A stretch of DNA of 64,000 nucleotides from Stenotrophomonas sp. ESTM1D_MKCIP4_1 (GCF_003086895.1 NZ_CP026004.1:1276731-1340730); one strand, 5' to 3'; counted from the stretch's first letter, positions 29,339 through 38,262 are shown. Made by a program: numbers and translations. The notes: a model not told the origin generated them from the letters alone.

Positions 29339-30519
29339 GTGCTGGCCGCCGACTGTGCTGCCTGTGGGCTGCGGGCGAAGGCGAGCAGGCGCCAGCCGCC
29401 CAGGCCACCGGCAACGACGATCATCAGCAGCAGCGTGCCCAGTGGCCACAGTGACACCGCCAGCGGCGCGCCGACGAACTGCTGCTGGGTCTGCAGCTTG
29501 ATGTACGCGCTGAGCGGCAGCAGCAGATGCCAGACGCGGGTGAACAACGGTGCATCGATGACCGGGAAGGTGGCGCTGGAAAAGGCCAGCGCGGTACCGA
29601 TGCTGAGGCCGACCGCGGACAGCGCCGTGCCCATGTCACGGGTGACGCCGACGAAGAACAGCGCATAGGTGGCCGTGGCCAGGTAGAACAGCGGCTGGGC
29701 GAGCAGCAGCAGGCCGACGCTGCCGGCAATGCCGTCGCCGCGCAGCCAGGCCAGGTAGGCCACGCCGAGGGCGCCGTACAGCGAAAACAGCAGGACGTAG
29801 GGCGCGATCTTGCCGGCCATCGCCGCCCACGGCGTATGGCCCAGCCAGCCGGGCAGGGTGCCATCGCGGATTTCGCGGCCCAGGCTGCCTGCCACGGCAA
29901 GCGCCAGCACCAGCGACAGCACGGCCGGGAAGATCAGCGGCAGCAGGAACAGCTCATAGCTGCGCGCGGGGTTGTAGAGGATGTCGGACTGCACGGCGAT
30001 GGGGGCGGCCCGCAGTTTGCCGGGGCCGACCTGCAGCGCGATGCGCTCGCGCAGCAGGCGTGCGTTCCAGGCGGCCACCGCATCGGCGATGTCGCGCGCG
30101 GCGGATTGGCCGGTGGTCATGTAGGTGGCGTTGTAATAGGCGAACACCGTGCCTTGCTGGCCGCGCAGCGCCTGCCGGGTGAGGTCGCGCGGTACCAGCA
30201 CGATGGCATACACCTCCAGCTGCCGCAGCTGCGCGCGGGCGGCGTCGAGATCCACCGGCTGGCTGGCCACGCGCACGCCGGGGCTGGCATCGAGCATGCG
30301 CAGCAGCAGGCGGCTGTCGCTGCTGTGGTCCAGGTCGACCACGGCAATGGGCACATCGCGCATGACCGAGGGGCTCAACATCCAGGCCATCAGCACCAGC
30401 ATCAGCAGCGGCAGCACGGTGACCAGCAGCAGATCGGCACGGTTGCCACGCAGCGTGCGCAGTTCACGCCGCCAGGAGGCAGCGAAGCCGCCGTTGCCCG
30501 TGGTCAGTGCTGGGGCCAT
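29335..30519 (-). CDS. ABC-2 type permease (first of pair)
   Basis: 394 aa from the ATG at 30519, which overlaps the HlyD gene by 16 bp. Same architecture as its partner: TM1 'LLLVTVLPLLMLVLMAWML', periplasmic domain starting 'VPIAVVDLDHSSDSRLLLRML', then five TM helices. The parallel 'VxDxDHS' motif in both permeases shows they are paralogues and probably form a heterodimer. Confidence 0.87.
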   Translation of the reverse strand: MAPALTTGNGGFAASWRRELRTLRGNRADLLLVTVLPLLMLVLMAWMLSPSVMRDVPIAVVDLDHSSDSRLLLRMLDASPGVRVASQPVDLDAARAQLRQLEVYAIVLVPRDLTRQALRGQQGTVFAYYNATYMTTGQSAARDIADAVAAWNARLLRERIALQVGPGKLRAAPIAVQSDILYNPARSYELFLLPLIFPAVLSLVLALAVAGSLGREIRDGTLPGWLGHTPWAAMAGKIAPYVLLFSLYGALGVAYLAWLRGDGIAGSVGLLLLAQPLFYLATATYALFFVGVTRDMGTALSAVGLSIGTALAFSSATFPVIDAPLFTRVWHLLLPLSAYIKLQTQQQFVGAPLAVSLWPLGTLLLMIVVAGGLGGWRLLAFARSPQAAQSAAST

Positions 30520-31517
30520 GCGAACAGCACGCTCATGCCGGGGCGGAAGCCCTCGATGCGGCGTACCGGGCGCACCCGCACCTCGAAGCTGCGGACGTCG
30601 TAGCCGGAGGACTGGCGGGTGGTGCGCCAGGTGGCGTAGTCGCCCGCGGGGTTGATGAAATACACCTTGAATTCGGCGTCCTGGTCGAGCGCCGGGATGT
30701 TCCCGCGCAAGGTGCTGCCCACCTGCAGGCCCTGCATCTGCGATTCGCGCAGGTTCACCGACACCCACATGCGGTCGATATCGACCAGGGTGAACACCGG
30801 GTAGCCGGCCGGCACCAGTTCGCCGGGGTCGGCCATGCGCTTGTTGATCTCGCCGGCCACCGGCGCGCGGCCCTCTACTTCGGCGCGCGCGGCGTCGACC
30901 TCGGCCACGGCCCCCTGGGCCTGCTGCACCTGCCCCTGCGCAGCACGCTTGTCCTGTTCGCGGGCACCGGCCAACGCCATGTCGTACTGGGCGCGCGCGG
31001 CGCGTGCCAGTTCGCGTGAACTGCTGGCCTGGGCCTGGGCTTCGTCGCGCTTCTGCCGGGTCATCACCCCTTCGTTGAACAGGTTCTGCACGCGGCGGGC
31101 GGTGGCCTCGGCCAGGCCGGCACCGGCCTCGGCACGCTTCCAGTTGGCCTCGGCGGCGCGGATGTCCTCGCTGCGTGCGCCTGCGTCGGCTTTGTCGGCC
31201 AGCGCCTTTGCGGCAGCCAGGGCGCCCTGTGCCTGCTGTTCCTTGGCGGCCACTTCCGGGCTGTCGAGCAGGAACACGATCTGCCCGGCCTGCACGCGGT
31301 CGCCTTCGCGCACCTTCAGTTCGGCCACGCGCGCGGTGATCTTGGCGGCAACGTTGAGCGTATCGGCATCCGCCATGCCCTGCAGCTGGTCGGCCGGGCG
31401 ACGCCAGGCCAGCCACAGGCCCAGTATCACCACAAGCAGCAGCACCACCAGCAGGATCACGCCGATGCGGCGCTTGCCCGGCGGGGTGGTGGATTCGTCG
31501 TGCAATACATCACTCAT
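30504..31517 (-). CDS. HlyD-family periplasmic adaptor
   Basis: 337 aa, anchored by one N-terminal TM ('VILLVVLLLVVILGLWLAW'). Lipoyl halves 'ADADTLNVAAKITARVAEL' and 'VEGRAPVAGEINKRMAD' flank a long Ala/Gln/Glu-rich coiled coil. It resembles YhiI/YbhG adaptors that link ABC-2 permeases to TolC. It overlaps the TolC-like gene upstream (8 bp) and the first permease gene downstream (16 bp). Confidence 0.88.
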   Translation of the reverse strand: MSDVLHDESTTPPGKRRIGVILLVVLLLVVILGLWLAWRRPADQLQGMADADTLNVAAKITARVAELKVREGDRVQAGQIVFLLDSPEVAAKEQQAQGALAAAKALADKADAGARSEDIRAAEANWKRAEAGAGLAEATARRVQNLFNEGVMTRQKRDEAQAQASSSRELARAARAQYDMALAGAREQDKRAAQGQVQQAQGAVAEVDAARAEVEGRAPVAGEINKRMADPGELVPAGYPVFTLVDIDRMWVSVNLRESQMQGLQVGSTLRGNIPALDQDAEFKVYFINPAGDYATWRTTRQSSGYDVRSFEVRVRPVRRIEGFRPGMSVLFAWPQH

Positions 31518-32922
31518 GGTCGATCACCTCGTCCGCACGGTGCCGATAATCCTCGAAACGGTCCATCTGTCCACTGATCTCCAACAACTGCGCCAGCGCG
31601 ATGTCGTACTGGTAAGCCGCCTGTGCGCGCTCGACGCGGGCGCCGCCCACGCCCAGCCGCGCATCGATCACATCCAGCGAGGTGGCCTGGCCTTCGCGGA
31701 AGGCCAGTTCCTGCAGGCGCAGGTTTTCCTGTGCCTGCGCAATGCTGCTGTCCAGCAGTACGAACTGCTGGCGCGCGCTCTCCAGTTCGTTCCATGCCTT
31801 CTGCACGCCCAGCGCCACCTGGTTTTCGGCTTCGCGCAGGCCGGCTTCGGCCTGTTCCTGCTGTGCGCGTGCTGCGCTGATCTGCGCCGGCCGGGAGCTG
31901 GGCGAAAGGAACGTGTACTTCAGGCCGATGCCGAAGGCCCAGTCCGGGTCGGTCAGCATTTCGTCGCGGCGGCGGAAATCGTATTGACCGAAAGCGAAGA
32001 TCTGTGGTTTCAGTTTGGCCTGCTGCACGCGCACGCCCTGTTCGGCCTGGGCGACCATCGCCTGCAGGCGCCGGATCTGCGGCTGCCGCGCCTGCGCGGT
32101 GCGCTGGAAGCTGGCGACCGGTTCCAGCGGTGCGCGCTGCACGAACAGCGGCGAGAGCGGCTGGACGTCGCCGCCGCTGCGCAGCAGGGTGGCCAGGGCG
32201 GCCTTCAGGGTGGCCAGGTCGCTGACGGTCTTCTGGTACTCCCGTTCGGCCTTGTCGCGGGCCACGGTGACCTGCAGGCGCTGGGCGCGGGTGGCAAAGC
32301 CCTCGCGTTCCAGCTTTTCCGCATCGGACAGATGGCGGTTGAGGCCATCGCGCACGTCACGGCGCACCTCCACGGCCTGTTCGGCCAGGCGCTGCCCGAA
32401 ATAGGCCTGGGCCAGTTGCACGGTGAGTGACTGGCGCTGCGCTTCGCGTTCGGCGCTGGCCTGTTCACTGGCGGCGCTGGCCGCGCGCTGTGCCGCAGGA
32501 ATGACGCCGCCGGTGTACAGCGGCAGCACGGCGGTCACCACCGGGCGGGTGCGCCAATCGCGTTCGGTAAAGGTGAGCGGCGAATCGATGCCGTAGGCCT
32601 CGGCCACCGGCGCCAGCGAGCCCAGGGGCAGGGTGAGCGTTTTCTGGAACTGCAGGCGCCGCACTTCGCCGGTTATCTCGGGCAGGCGCAGCAAGCGCGT
32701 GGCTTCCTGCAGTTCTTCCTTGTTGCGCACGCTGGCATCGGCTGCGGCCAGTGCGTCGGAAACCTGTTCCAGCCGCTGCCGCGCCTGTTCCCACTGCAGT
32801 GCAGGCGCGACCACGCTACCGGGAGGTGCCTGGGCAAAGCTGGGCGCCGACAGCAGCGCGGTGCAGAACAGCAGCGAACAGCCTGTCCGGTGCCATCGTG
32901 GGAGGGGACGATGCAGGTGCAC
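31510..32922 (-). CDS. TolC-family outer-membrane channel
   Basis: About 470 aa from a GTG at 32922; no ATG exists near the signal peptide, whose hydrophobic part is 'LLFCTALLSAPSFA'. The mature protein is Gln/Ala/Arg-rich and helical, with TolC-type 'LPLYTGGVIPAAQRAA' and 'GIGLKYTFLSPSSR' segments marking the beta strands. First gene of a four-gene operon encoding channel, adaptor and two ABC-2 permeases. It is preceded by argP in the same orientation with an 83-bp gap. Confidence 0.85.
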   Translation of the reverse strand: MHLHRPLPRWHRTGCSLLFCTALLSAPSFAQAPPGSVVAPALQWEQARQRLEQVSDALAAADASVRNKEELQEATRLLRLPEITGEVRRLQFQKTLTLPLGSLAPVAEAYGIDSPLTFTERDWRTRPVVTAVLPLYTGGVIPAAQRAASAASEQASAEREAQRQSLTVQLAQAYFGQRLAEQAVEVRRDVRDGLNRHLSDAEKLEREGFATRAQRLQVTVARDKAEREYQKTVSDLATLKAALATLLRSGGDVQPLSPLFVQRAPLEPVASFQRTAQARQPQIRRLQAMVAQAEQGVRVQQAKLKPQIFAFGQYDFRRRDEMLTDPDWAFGIGLKYTFLSPSSRPAQISAARAQQEQAEAGLREAENQVALGVQKAWNELESARQQFVLLDSSIAQAQENLRLQELAFREGQATSLDVIDARLGVGGARVERAQAAYQYDIALAQLLEISGQMDRFEDYRHRADEVIDHE

Positions 32923-33005
32923 GTCGGGGCCGTCATCCGTAAAGGGTCCGGCAAAAACTAGTGGATGTGCCGTGAAGCCGTTGTAGGTGGGGCAGGGTGG
33001 ACGGG

Positions 33006-33899
33006 TCAGCGCAGTGAGCCCGCCGCAGCGCTGCGCAACGCCTGGGTGATCTGCTGCAGCGTGTGCGAACGCACGGCCGCGTGCTGCCAGTAGAGCGGTA
33101 CGTCCAGCCAGCGGCGCGGCTCCACGATCACCACTTGGTTGGCGGCCAGTGCGGGTGCGATGAGGGTTTCCGGCGCCAGGCACCAGCCCAGCCCACGCGC
33201 GGCAGCTTCGACGAAGCCGGTGGAGGAGGGCAGGTAGTGCATCGGCGGCTGCAGCCGTGCGCGGGTCAATCGGCGCACGAAGCGCGCCTGCAGTTCGTCC
33301 TTGCGGTTGAACACGATCATCGGTGCCACGGCCAGCGCGTCGGCCTGCATGCCGTTGCGGAAGTAGCGGCGTGCGAAGGCCGGCGAGGCGATGGCGTGGT
33401 AGCGCATCGCGCCCAGCGGGTGCACGTTGCAGCCCTTCAGCGCACGTCCTTCGGCGGTCACCGCGCCCAGCACACTGCCATCGCGCAGCAGTTCCAGGGT
33501 GTGGTCCTGGTCATCCATGCGCAGGTCGAACAGGTAGCCATGGCGCTGGTGCAGGTCGGCGATGGCGGCGACGAACCAGGTATCCAGCGAATCATCGTTG
33601 ACCGCCAGGGGAATGGGCGTGCGGGTGGCATCATTGCCACGCTCGGGCAGCAGTTCGGCCAGTGCTTCGCTCTGCAGCACCTGCATCGGACGCACGCTGC
33701 GCAGCAGGATCTCGCCGGCTGCCGTGGGGTGGCACGGTGCCTGGCGCACCACCAGCACCTGGCCCAGGCGGTCCTCCAACGCCTTGATCCGCTGCGACAG
33801 CGCCGAGGGGCTGATCGCCAGCCGGCGTGCGGCGGCCTCGAAACTGCCTTCTTCCAGCACCGCGGCGAATGCGGCCAGTTGCGGATGTATCAGGTCCAT
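33006..33899 (-). CDS. argP: LysR-family regulator ArgP
   Basis: 297 aa. N-terminal HTH: 'MDLIHPQLAAFAAVLEEGSFEAAARRLAISPSALSQRIKALE', of which the 'FEAAARRL..PSALSQRIK' part is ArgP/IciA-like; then a substrate-binding domain sensing Lys/Arg. ArgP activates the exporter argO when arginine or canavanine is high. Gene order here (argP divergent from a LysE/ArgO exporter) is the classical one. The ATG gives the canonical N-terminus; longer frames run into the promoter region. Confidence 0.88.
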   Translation of the reverse strand: MDLIHPQLAAFAAVLEEGSFEAAARRLAISPSALSQRIKALEDRLGQVLVVRQAPCHPTAAGEILLRSVRPMQVLQSEALAELLPERGNDATRTPIPLAVNDDSLDTWFVAAIADLHQRHGYLFDLRMDDQDHTLELLRDGSVLGAVTAEGRALKGCNVHPLGAMRYHAIASPAFARRYFRNGMQADALAVAPMIVFNRKDELQARFVRRLTRARLQPPMHYLPSSTGFVEAAARGLGWCLAPETLIAPALAANQVVIVEPRRWLDVPLYWQHAAVRSHTLQQITQALRSAAAGSLR

Positions 33900-33913
33900 G
33901 TCGGGCCTCTTCA

Positions 33914-33940
33914 GTTTTTCTGCACAGGATAAAGAAAAAC
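33914..33940. promoter_or_regulatory. Inverted repeat in the argP-argO divergent region
   Basis: GTTTTTC (33914-33920) and GAAAAAC (33934-33940), 13 bases apart, in an A/T-rich patch 15 bp from the argP start. It fits a LysR-type T-N11-A operator and probably serves ArgP. Confidence 0.5.
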
Positions 33941-34005
33941 CAGCTGGCCTTAACCGGTGGCACACCGCACCCTGCGCGTCCTCTCTGCACACAGCGGCAC
34001 GACTC

Positions 34006-34626
34006 ATGTGGATCACTGCGGCCCTGTCCGGCCTGTTCGCAGGCGCTGGCCTGATCATCGCCATCGGCGCGCAGAATGCCTTCGTGCTGCGGCAGGGGTT
34101 GCAGCGGCGCTACGTGGGCACGGTGGTGCTGGCCTGCATGGGCGCGGACATCACGCTGATACTGGCCGGGGCCGGCGGCATGGGCGCGCTGGTGCTGCAG
34201 TGGCCGCTGCTGCTGCAGGTGCTGCGCTTCGGCGGCGCGGCCTTCCTGGCCTGCTACGGCCTGCAGGCGGGGTTGCGCGCGTGGCGCGGTGGCAGCGCGT
34301 TGGCAGCGGCCGGCAGCGAAGGTGGCAACCGGCGCCAGGTGCTGCTGGCCTGCCTGGCCTTCACGTTGCTCAACCCGCACGTGTACCTGGATACGGTGGT
34401 GCTGCTGGGCAGCCTGTCCACGCGCTACCCCGGCGACCTGCGCTGGGTGTTCGCGGCCGGGGCCTGTGTGGCCAGCGTGGCGTGGTTCTGCGCGCTGGGC
34501 TATGGCGCGCGGGCTCTGCAGCCGCTGTTCCGCAACCCGAACGCCTGGCGTGTGCTGGATGCGGGCATTGCGCTGTTCATGGCCAGCCTGGCGCTGCTGC
34601 TGGTGCTGCGTCCGTTGGCGCCCTGA
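34006..34626 (+). CDS. argO: LysE/ArgO-family amino-acid exporter
   Basis: 206 aa, six-TM. 'GLIIAIGAQNAFVLRQGLQ' carries the LysE-family G-A-Q-N-x-F-V-L-x-Q-G motif, and 'FTLLNPHVYLDTVVLLGS' the conserved N-P-H-x-Y-L-D segment. Exports Arg and/or Lys. Divergent from argP. Start ATG is chosen at the first membrane helix. Confidence 0.9.
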   Translation: MWITAALSGLFAGAGLIIAIGAQNAFVLRQGLQRRYVGTVVLACMGADITLILAGAGGMGALVLQWPLLLQVLRFGGAAFLACYGLQAGLRAWRGGSALAAAGSEGGNRRQVLLACLAFTLLNPHVYLDTVVLLGSLSTRYPGDLRWVFAAGACVASVAWFCALGYGARALQPLFRNPNAWRVLDAGIALFMASLALLLVLRPLAP

Positions 34627-34809
34627 GCGTCGTCCTGCATGCGTGCCGCGCATGTCGTGTCTTTGTTCCACTGATGCGGTTCCCGGCCGCTGCCACAGCA
34701 CCGATAATGCCGCCCCGCTGCGACCCCGCCGCGCATGCCGTCATCCGGCAGCCCCCGGGTCGCCTTCGTTTTCGCAGTACGTCCGCCCACGGGGCGGCAT
34801 CGGTGTTTC

Positions 34810-35466
34810 ATGAAAGACAATCTTCAGATTCTTCTTGCCCACGTGGGGCGCACGTTCCTGTTCGGCCTGATGATGGCCATCGCGCCGGCACTGGCCTGGC
34901 TGGACATCCACTGGCTGGGCGATGCGGTCGGTGAGTGGTCGCTGGTCGAGCTGACCCAGGAAGGCTTCCTTGCCGCGAGCGTCGCCGCGTTCGTGCGGTT
35001 GGCCGTGCGCCGTGCGGATGATCGCCGCTTTGCGGTGCTGGCCGCGGCGCTGTTTGCGTGCATGTTCCTGCGGGAAATGGACGAAGCGCTGGACCTCATC
35101 GCGCACGGGTTCTGGAAGTATCCGGTGGCAGCGCTGGTGGCCGGTTCGCTGGCGTGGGCCAGCCGTGACTGGCGTGGCACCCTGCAGGGGCTGGTGCGGT
35201 TCCTGGCATCGCGTGCCGGCACGGTGATGACCATCGGCCTGGTGCTGCTGCTGGTCTATTCGCGCTTGATCGGCATGACCTCGCTGTGGTCAGGGCTGCT
35301 TGGCGATCAGTACATCCGCGTGTTCAAGAACGCCATCGAGGAAACCACCGAGCTGCTGGGTTACACCTTCATCCTTGCGGCCAGCGTGGGCTACGTGGCG
35401 CAGCGGGTGCGCGAGCCGCGGGTGGCCAAGCGCGCCCCGGCCCACGCGATGCAGCCGCTGCACTAG
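34810..35466 (+). CDS. Five-TM membrane protein of unknown function
   Basis: 218 aa. Predicted TM segments near residues 12-34, 68-85, 98-115, 143-162 and 180-198; a short acidic segment 'FLREMDEALDLIAHGFW' lies between TM2 and TM3. No family recognised. Its 3' end overlaps the end of the convergent map gene by 4 bp. The 183-bp gap upstream shows no clear promoter. Confidence 0.7.
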   Translation: MKDNLQILLAHVGRTFLFGLMMAIAPALAWLDIHWLGDAVGEWSLVELTQEGFLAASVAAFVRLAVRRADDRRFAVLAAALFACMFLREMDEALDLIAHGFWKYPVAALVAGSLAWASRDWRGTLQGLVRFLASRAGTVMTIGLVLLLVYSRLIGMTSLWSGLLGDQYIRVFKNAIEETTELLGYTFILAASVGYVAQRVREPRVAKRAPAHAMQPLH

Positions 35467-36251
35467 GCTGCGTCCACCGCGCACAGCGGCGTTTCGTCCG
35501 GGCGCAGGGTCAGCACGCGCACGCCCTGTGCGGTGACTGCCACGGTGTGTTCAAACTGCGCCGAGAGCTTGCCGTCGCGGGTGTACACCGGCCATTCGTC
35601 GGGCAGCTGGCGGATGGCCGGCTTGCCCTGGTTGAGCATGGGTTCGATGGTGAACACCATGCCTTCCTGCAGCTCCATGCCGGTGCCGGCGTGGCCGTAA
35701 TGGAGGATCTGCGGGTCCTCGTGCATTTCCTGGCCGATGCCGTGGCCGCAGTACTCTTTCACCACGCTGTAGCCGTGGCTGCGCGCGTGCCGCGCGATGG
35801 CATGGCCGATGTCGCCCAGGCGCGCGCCCGGACGCACTTCGGCAATGCCCTTCCAGAGTGCCTGGTAGGCCACTTTGACCAGCTTGCGCGCGGGGTAGTC
35901 GACCTCGCCCACCAGGTAGGTGGTGCTGGAATCGGCGATGTAGCCGTTCTTTTCCAGAGTGATGTCGAGGTTGACGATCTGCCCGCTGCGCAGCACGTCC
36001 TCGTGGCTGGGCACGCCGTGGCAGATGACATTGTCGATGGACGCGTTGAGCACGAAGGGAAAACCGTACTGGCCCTTGCTGGCCGGCCGTGCGTGCAGTT
36101 CATCGACGATCATGCGTTCGACGAAGTCATTGATATCCATGGTGCTGCGGCCTTCCAGCGGCAGCGCGTCGAGTGCGGCGAACACCTGAGCGAGCAGGCG
36201 CCCGGACTCGGCCATGAGGGCGATCTCGTCGGGACGCTTGATGATGGCCAT
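35463..36251 (-). CDS. map: Methionine aminopeptidase, type I
   Basis: 262 aa, close to the E. coli enzyme. All five metal ligands are present: Asp in 'IVNLDITL', Asp in 'YIADSSTT', His in 'GHGIGQEMHE', Glu in 'FTIEPML' and Glu in 'QFEHTVAV'; the substrate histidine is in 'NVICHGVPS'. It removes the initiator Met. This copy is not next to rpsB but follows a ParD-like gene by 4 bp, so it is probably an accessory paralogue within a two-gene unit. Confidence 0.92.
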   Translation of the reverse strand: MAIIKRPDEIALMAESGRLLAQVFAALDALPLEGRSTMDINDFVERMIVDELHARPASKGQYGFPFVLNASIDNVICHGVPSHEDVLRSGQIVNLDITLEKNGYIADSSTTYLVGEVDYPARKLVKVAYQALWKGIAEVRPGARLGDIGHAIARHARSHGYSVVKEYCGHGIGQEMHEDPQILHYGHAGTGMELQEGMVFTIEPMLNQGKPAIRQLPDEWPVYTRDGKLSAQFEHTVAVTAQGVRVLTLRPDETPLCAVDAA

Positions 36252-36255
36252 GGGC

Positions 36256-36468
36256 TCAGGCCTGCCCTGGTGCCAGCAGCGGCGGCTGCACGCCGGCCGC
36301 GCGCAGTTCGCTGGCCACGATGTCCTGGAAGCTCAGCGTGGGATTCAGTTCGCACAGCATGCCCACGCGGATCCAGAAGTTGGCCTGGGCGTTGATCGAG
36401 CGGCTGGAGACGGTGCAGGCACGACGCAGCTGGTCGTGCAGGGTGTCATCGATGTTGACGATGCCCAT
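36256..36468 (-). CDS. ParD-like antitoxin-family protein
   Basis: 70 aa. 'MGIVNIDDTLHDQLRRA' followed by 'SRSINAQANFWIRVGML' matches the ParD_like family (ribbon-helix-helix proteins related to type II antitoxins). Stop and map start are 4 bp apart. There is no ParE or other toxin gene beside it. Probably autoregulates through the A/T-rich inverted repeat upstream. Confidence 0.8.
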   Translation of the reverse strand: MGIVNIDDTLHDQLRRACTVSSRSINAQANFWIRVGMLCELNPTLSFQDIVASELRAAGVQPPLLAPGQA

Positions 36469-36487
36469 GGCGGGTTCTCGATAGTGA

Positions 36488-36515
36488 ATATATGAAGCGT
36501 ATATGTTTCATATAT
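36488..36515 (-). promoter_or_regulatory. A/T-rich inverted repeat, likely operator of parD-like/map
   Basis: Perfect 9-bp arms ATATATGAA (36488-36496) and TTCATATAT (36507-36515) with a 10-base spacer that itself contains another ATAT. It is the most A/T-rich patch nearby and ends 20 bp from the parD-like start, the expected place for an RHH autorepressor site. Confidence 0.6.
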
Positions 36516-36535
36516 ACAGCTCAAGCCCGCGCCGT

Positions 36536-36895
36536 TCAGTCGCGATGGGTGGCAAAGCGCAGGCGGTTGTCGTCCGGGTCCACCAGCAGCATTTCGCGGG
36601 TGCCCCATTCGGTGTCGTGCGGCGGCTGCGGGATGGGCACGCCGGCGGCGCTCAACGCGCGGAACAGCGCGTCCACGTCATCCACCTTGAAGTACACCGC
36701 GCCGCCGGGCTGACAGTCGCCGGCATGTTCGCTGAGGAACAGGGTCTGGCCGTCGCGGGTGAGCTGGGCGAACAGCGGCATGCCCGGGCCGAAGCGATGT
36801 TCCCAGTCGATGGAGAACCCCAGGCCCTGCACGTAGAAGGGCAGGGTGGTGTCGGCGCGCAGCATGCGCAGCTGCGGAATGACGGTCTGGGGCAT
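36536..36895 (-). CDS. VOC-family protein (glyoxalase/bleomycin-resistance-like)
   Basis: 119 aa with the two beta-alpha-beta-beta-beta modules of the vicinal oxygen chelate fold: 'PFYVQGLGFSIDWEHRFG' in the first and 'YFKVDDVDALFRALSAAGV' in the second, ending 'REMLLVDPDDNRLRFA' with a metal-site-like Glu region. Substrate unknown; many relatives bind antibiotics or glutathione adducts. It lies between the parD-like unit and SMAG repeats. Confidence 0.85.
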   Translation of the reverse strand: MPQTVIPQLRMLRADTTLPFYVQGLGFSIDWEHRFGPGMPLFAQLTRDGQTLFLSEHAGDCQPGGAVYFKVDDVDALFRALSAAGVPIPQPPHDTEWGTREMLLVDPDDNRLRFATHRD

Positions 36896-36943
36896 GAGTG
36901 GGTTCCGGGTGGGTTGCGTCGAGCCTGCTCGATTGCGCTCTTC

Positions 36944-36998
36944 GTAGAGTCGAGCAAGCTCGACTCTACCAAGGGCAGTCGAGCACGCTCGACTTTAC
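36944..36998. repeat. SMAG elements between the VOC and phosphatase genes
   Basis: 36944-36969 is a fully symmetric 26-bp copy with GTAG at one end and CTAC at the other. 36977-36998 is an inverted copy ending in TTAC in place of CTAC, so that it supplies the TAA stop of the phosphatase gene. A further diverged remnant is visible near 36916-36936. Confidence 0.8.
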
Positions 36999-38125
36999 CG
37001 GTCTTCCAGGCCGGGTTCGCCTTCGGCCAGTGGCACGCGGGTGCCGTCCAGCAGGCCGCGGCTCAGCCTGCCGTTCTCGATGAACAGCAGTTCGCCGTTC
37101 TCGCCTTTCTTGATGCTGCTGTCGATGGCGATCACGCGCCCGCCGTGGAACGTGCTCACGTGCGGCATCGAGGTGTGGCCGACGACGATGCGCTTGAGGT
37201 GCAGTTGATCCAGCACCGCCTGTACGCCGTCGCTGTCCAGCTGCCCGTCGAAGTAGCCGCGATACCAGATCGGGCTGGTCTTGCCGTCGTACAGCGGCGC
37301 GGTGGCCGGGTTCGCCTTCACCTCGGCCTTGGGGGTGCCCAGCGAGGCCTGGTAGGCGGCATTGGTGGCGGCCGGGTCCAGTGCCATCTGCACCGCGTCG
37401 GGTGAAATGCCACCATGCAGGAACAGGGTGTCACCGATCTTCAGCAGCACCGGACGGGTGCGCAGCCACTGGCCGATGACCGAATCGGCCGCGTACAACT
37501 GCGGGTAGCTGCGGCCGATCAACTGCGCGCTGCGCAGGTACTTGGCATTGACGTAGCGCAGGTCGTCGTACAGCACCATGGTTTCGTGGTTGCCCAGCAC
37601 GAAGTGCACCGCGCCGCCGGCCGCCGCGGCCTGCTGCTGCAGCCCGTACAGCAGCCAGAAGGCCTCGGTTACCTGTGGGCCACGGTCGAACACATCGCCG
37701 GCAATCACCAGGGTGTCCTTGCCCAGCGCCCACTGGTCCTGTGCGTCGATCACCTTGTTGGCGCGCAGCAGCCGCACCAGCAGGTCGTACTGGCCGTGGA
37801 TGTCGGACAGCGCGACGATGCGCGGCGTGGCCGGCAGCACCGACACCGACGGCGCGGCCGGCGGCAGCACGTGCACGCTGTGGCCGTAGCCGCACTGCGG
37901 GGTGAATTCCGTGCCGCTGGCATCGGCAGGCAGGGTGCGCCTCTGCACCTGGTCGCCGCAGATCCACGTGGCGCGCAGCCGGTCGCCCACACGGAAGATG
38001 TAGGGACCGTCGGCGTCCACGTGCTCGGCCGGTGCGGCCACGTCGCGTGCCTGCAGCGGGGGAGCAGCCAGCAGCAGGGCCAGCGGCAGCAGCAGGGCAG
38101 ATCGGAGCAGGGGGCGGCGCAGCAT
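36995..38125 (-). CDS. Secreted calcineurin-type metallophosphatase
   Basis: 376 aa from the ATG at 38125, chosen because AGGAA lies 6 bases upstream. Signal peptide 'LLPLALLLAAPPLQA'. Dinuclear metallophosphoesterase motifs in order: 'LSDIHGQYD', 'VIAGDVFDRGP', 'LGNHETM', 'FLHGGISPD' and 'VVGHTSM'. This is the layout of the Shewanella-like protein phosphatases. Expected in the periplasm or outside. Its stop is TAA within a variant SMAG end. Confidence 0.88.
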   Translation of the reverse strand: MLRRPLLRSALLLPLALLLAAPPLQARDVAAPAEHVDADGPYIFRVGDRLRATWICGDQVQRRTLPADASGTEFTPQCGYGHSVHVLPPAAPSVSVLPATPRIVALSDIHGQYDLLVRLLRANKVIDAQDQWALGKDTLVIAGDVFDRGPQVTEAFWLLYGLQQQAAAAGGAVHFVLGNHETMVLYDDLRYVNAKYLRSAQLIGRSYPQLYAADSVIGQWLRTRPVLLKIGDTLFLHGGISPDAVQMALDPAATNAAYQASLGTPKAEVKANPATAPLYDGKTSPIWYRGYFDGQLDSDGVQAVLDQLHLKRIVVGHTSMPHVSTFHGGRVIAIDSSIKKGENGELLFIENGRLSRGLLDGTRVPLAEGEPGLEDR

Positions 38126-38146
38126 GGGCGGTTCCTCGACGGGCAA

Positions 38147-38172
38147 CGAAAAGGCGGGCCCGCAGGCCCGCC
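38147..38172 (-). terminator. Terminator of the iron-uptake operon
   Basis: Read on the minus strand: GGCGGGCC, loop TGCG, GGCCCGCC, then TTTTCG. It is about 90 bp past the TonB-receptor stop. Confidence 0.75.
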
Positions 38173-38262
38173 CGTGATGCTACGCCGTTGCCTACCCTGG
38201 CAGCATGCGCCGAAGGTGGGGGTCACTGTGCGGAATCGGGTGGCCGACCCCGCGCGGTGACA

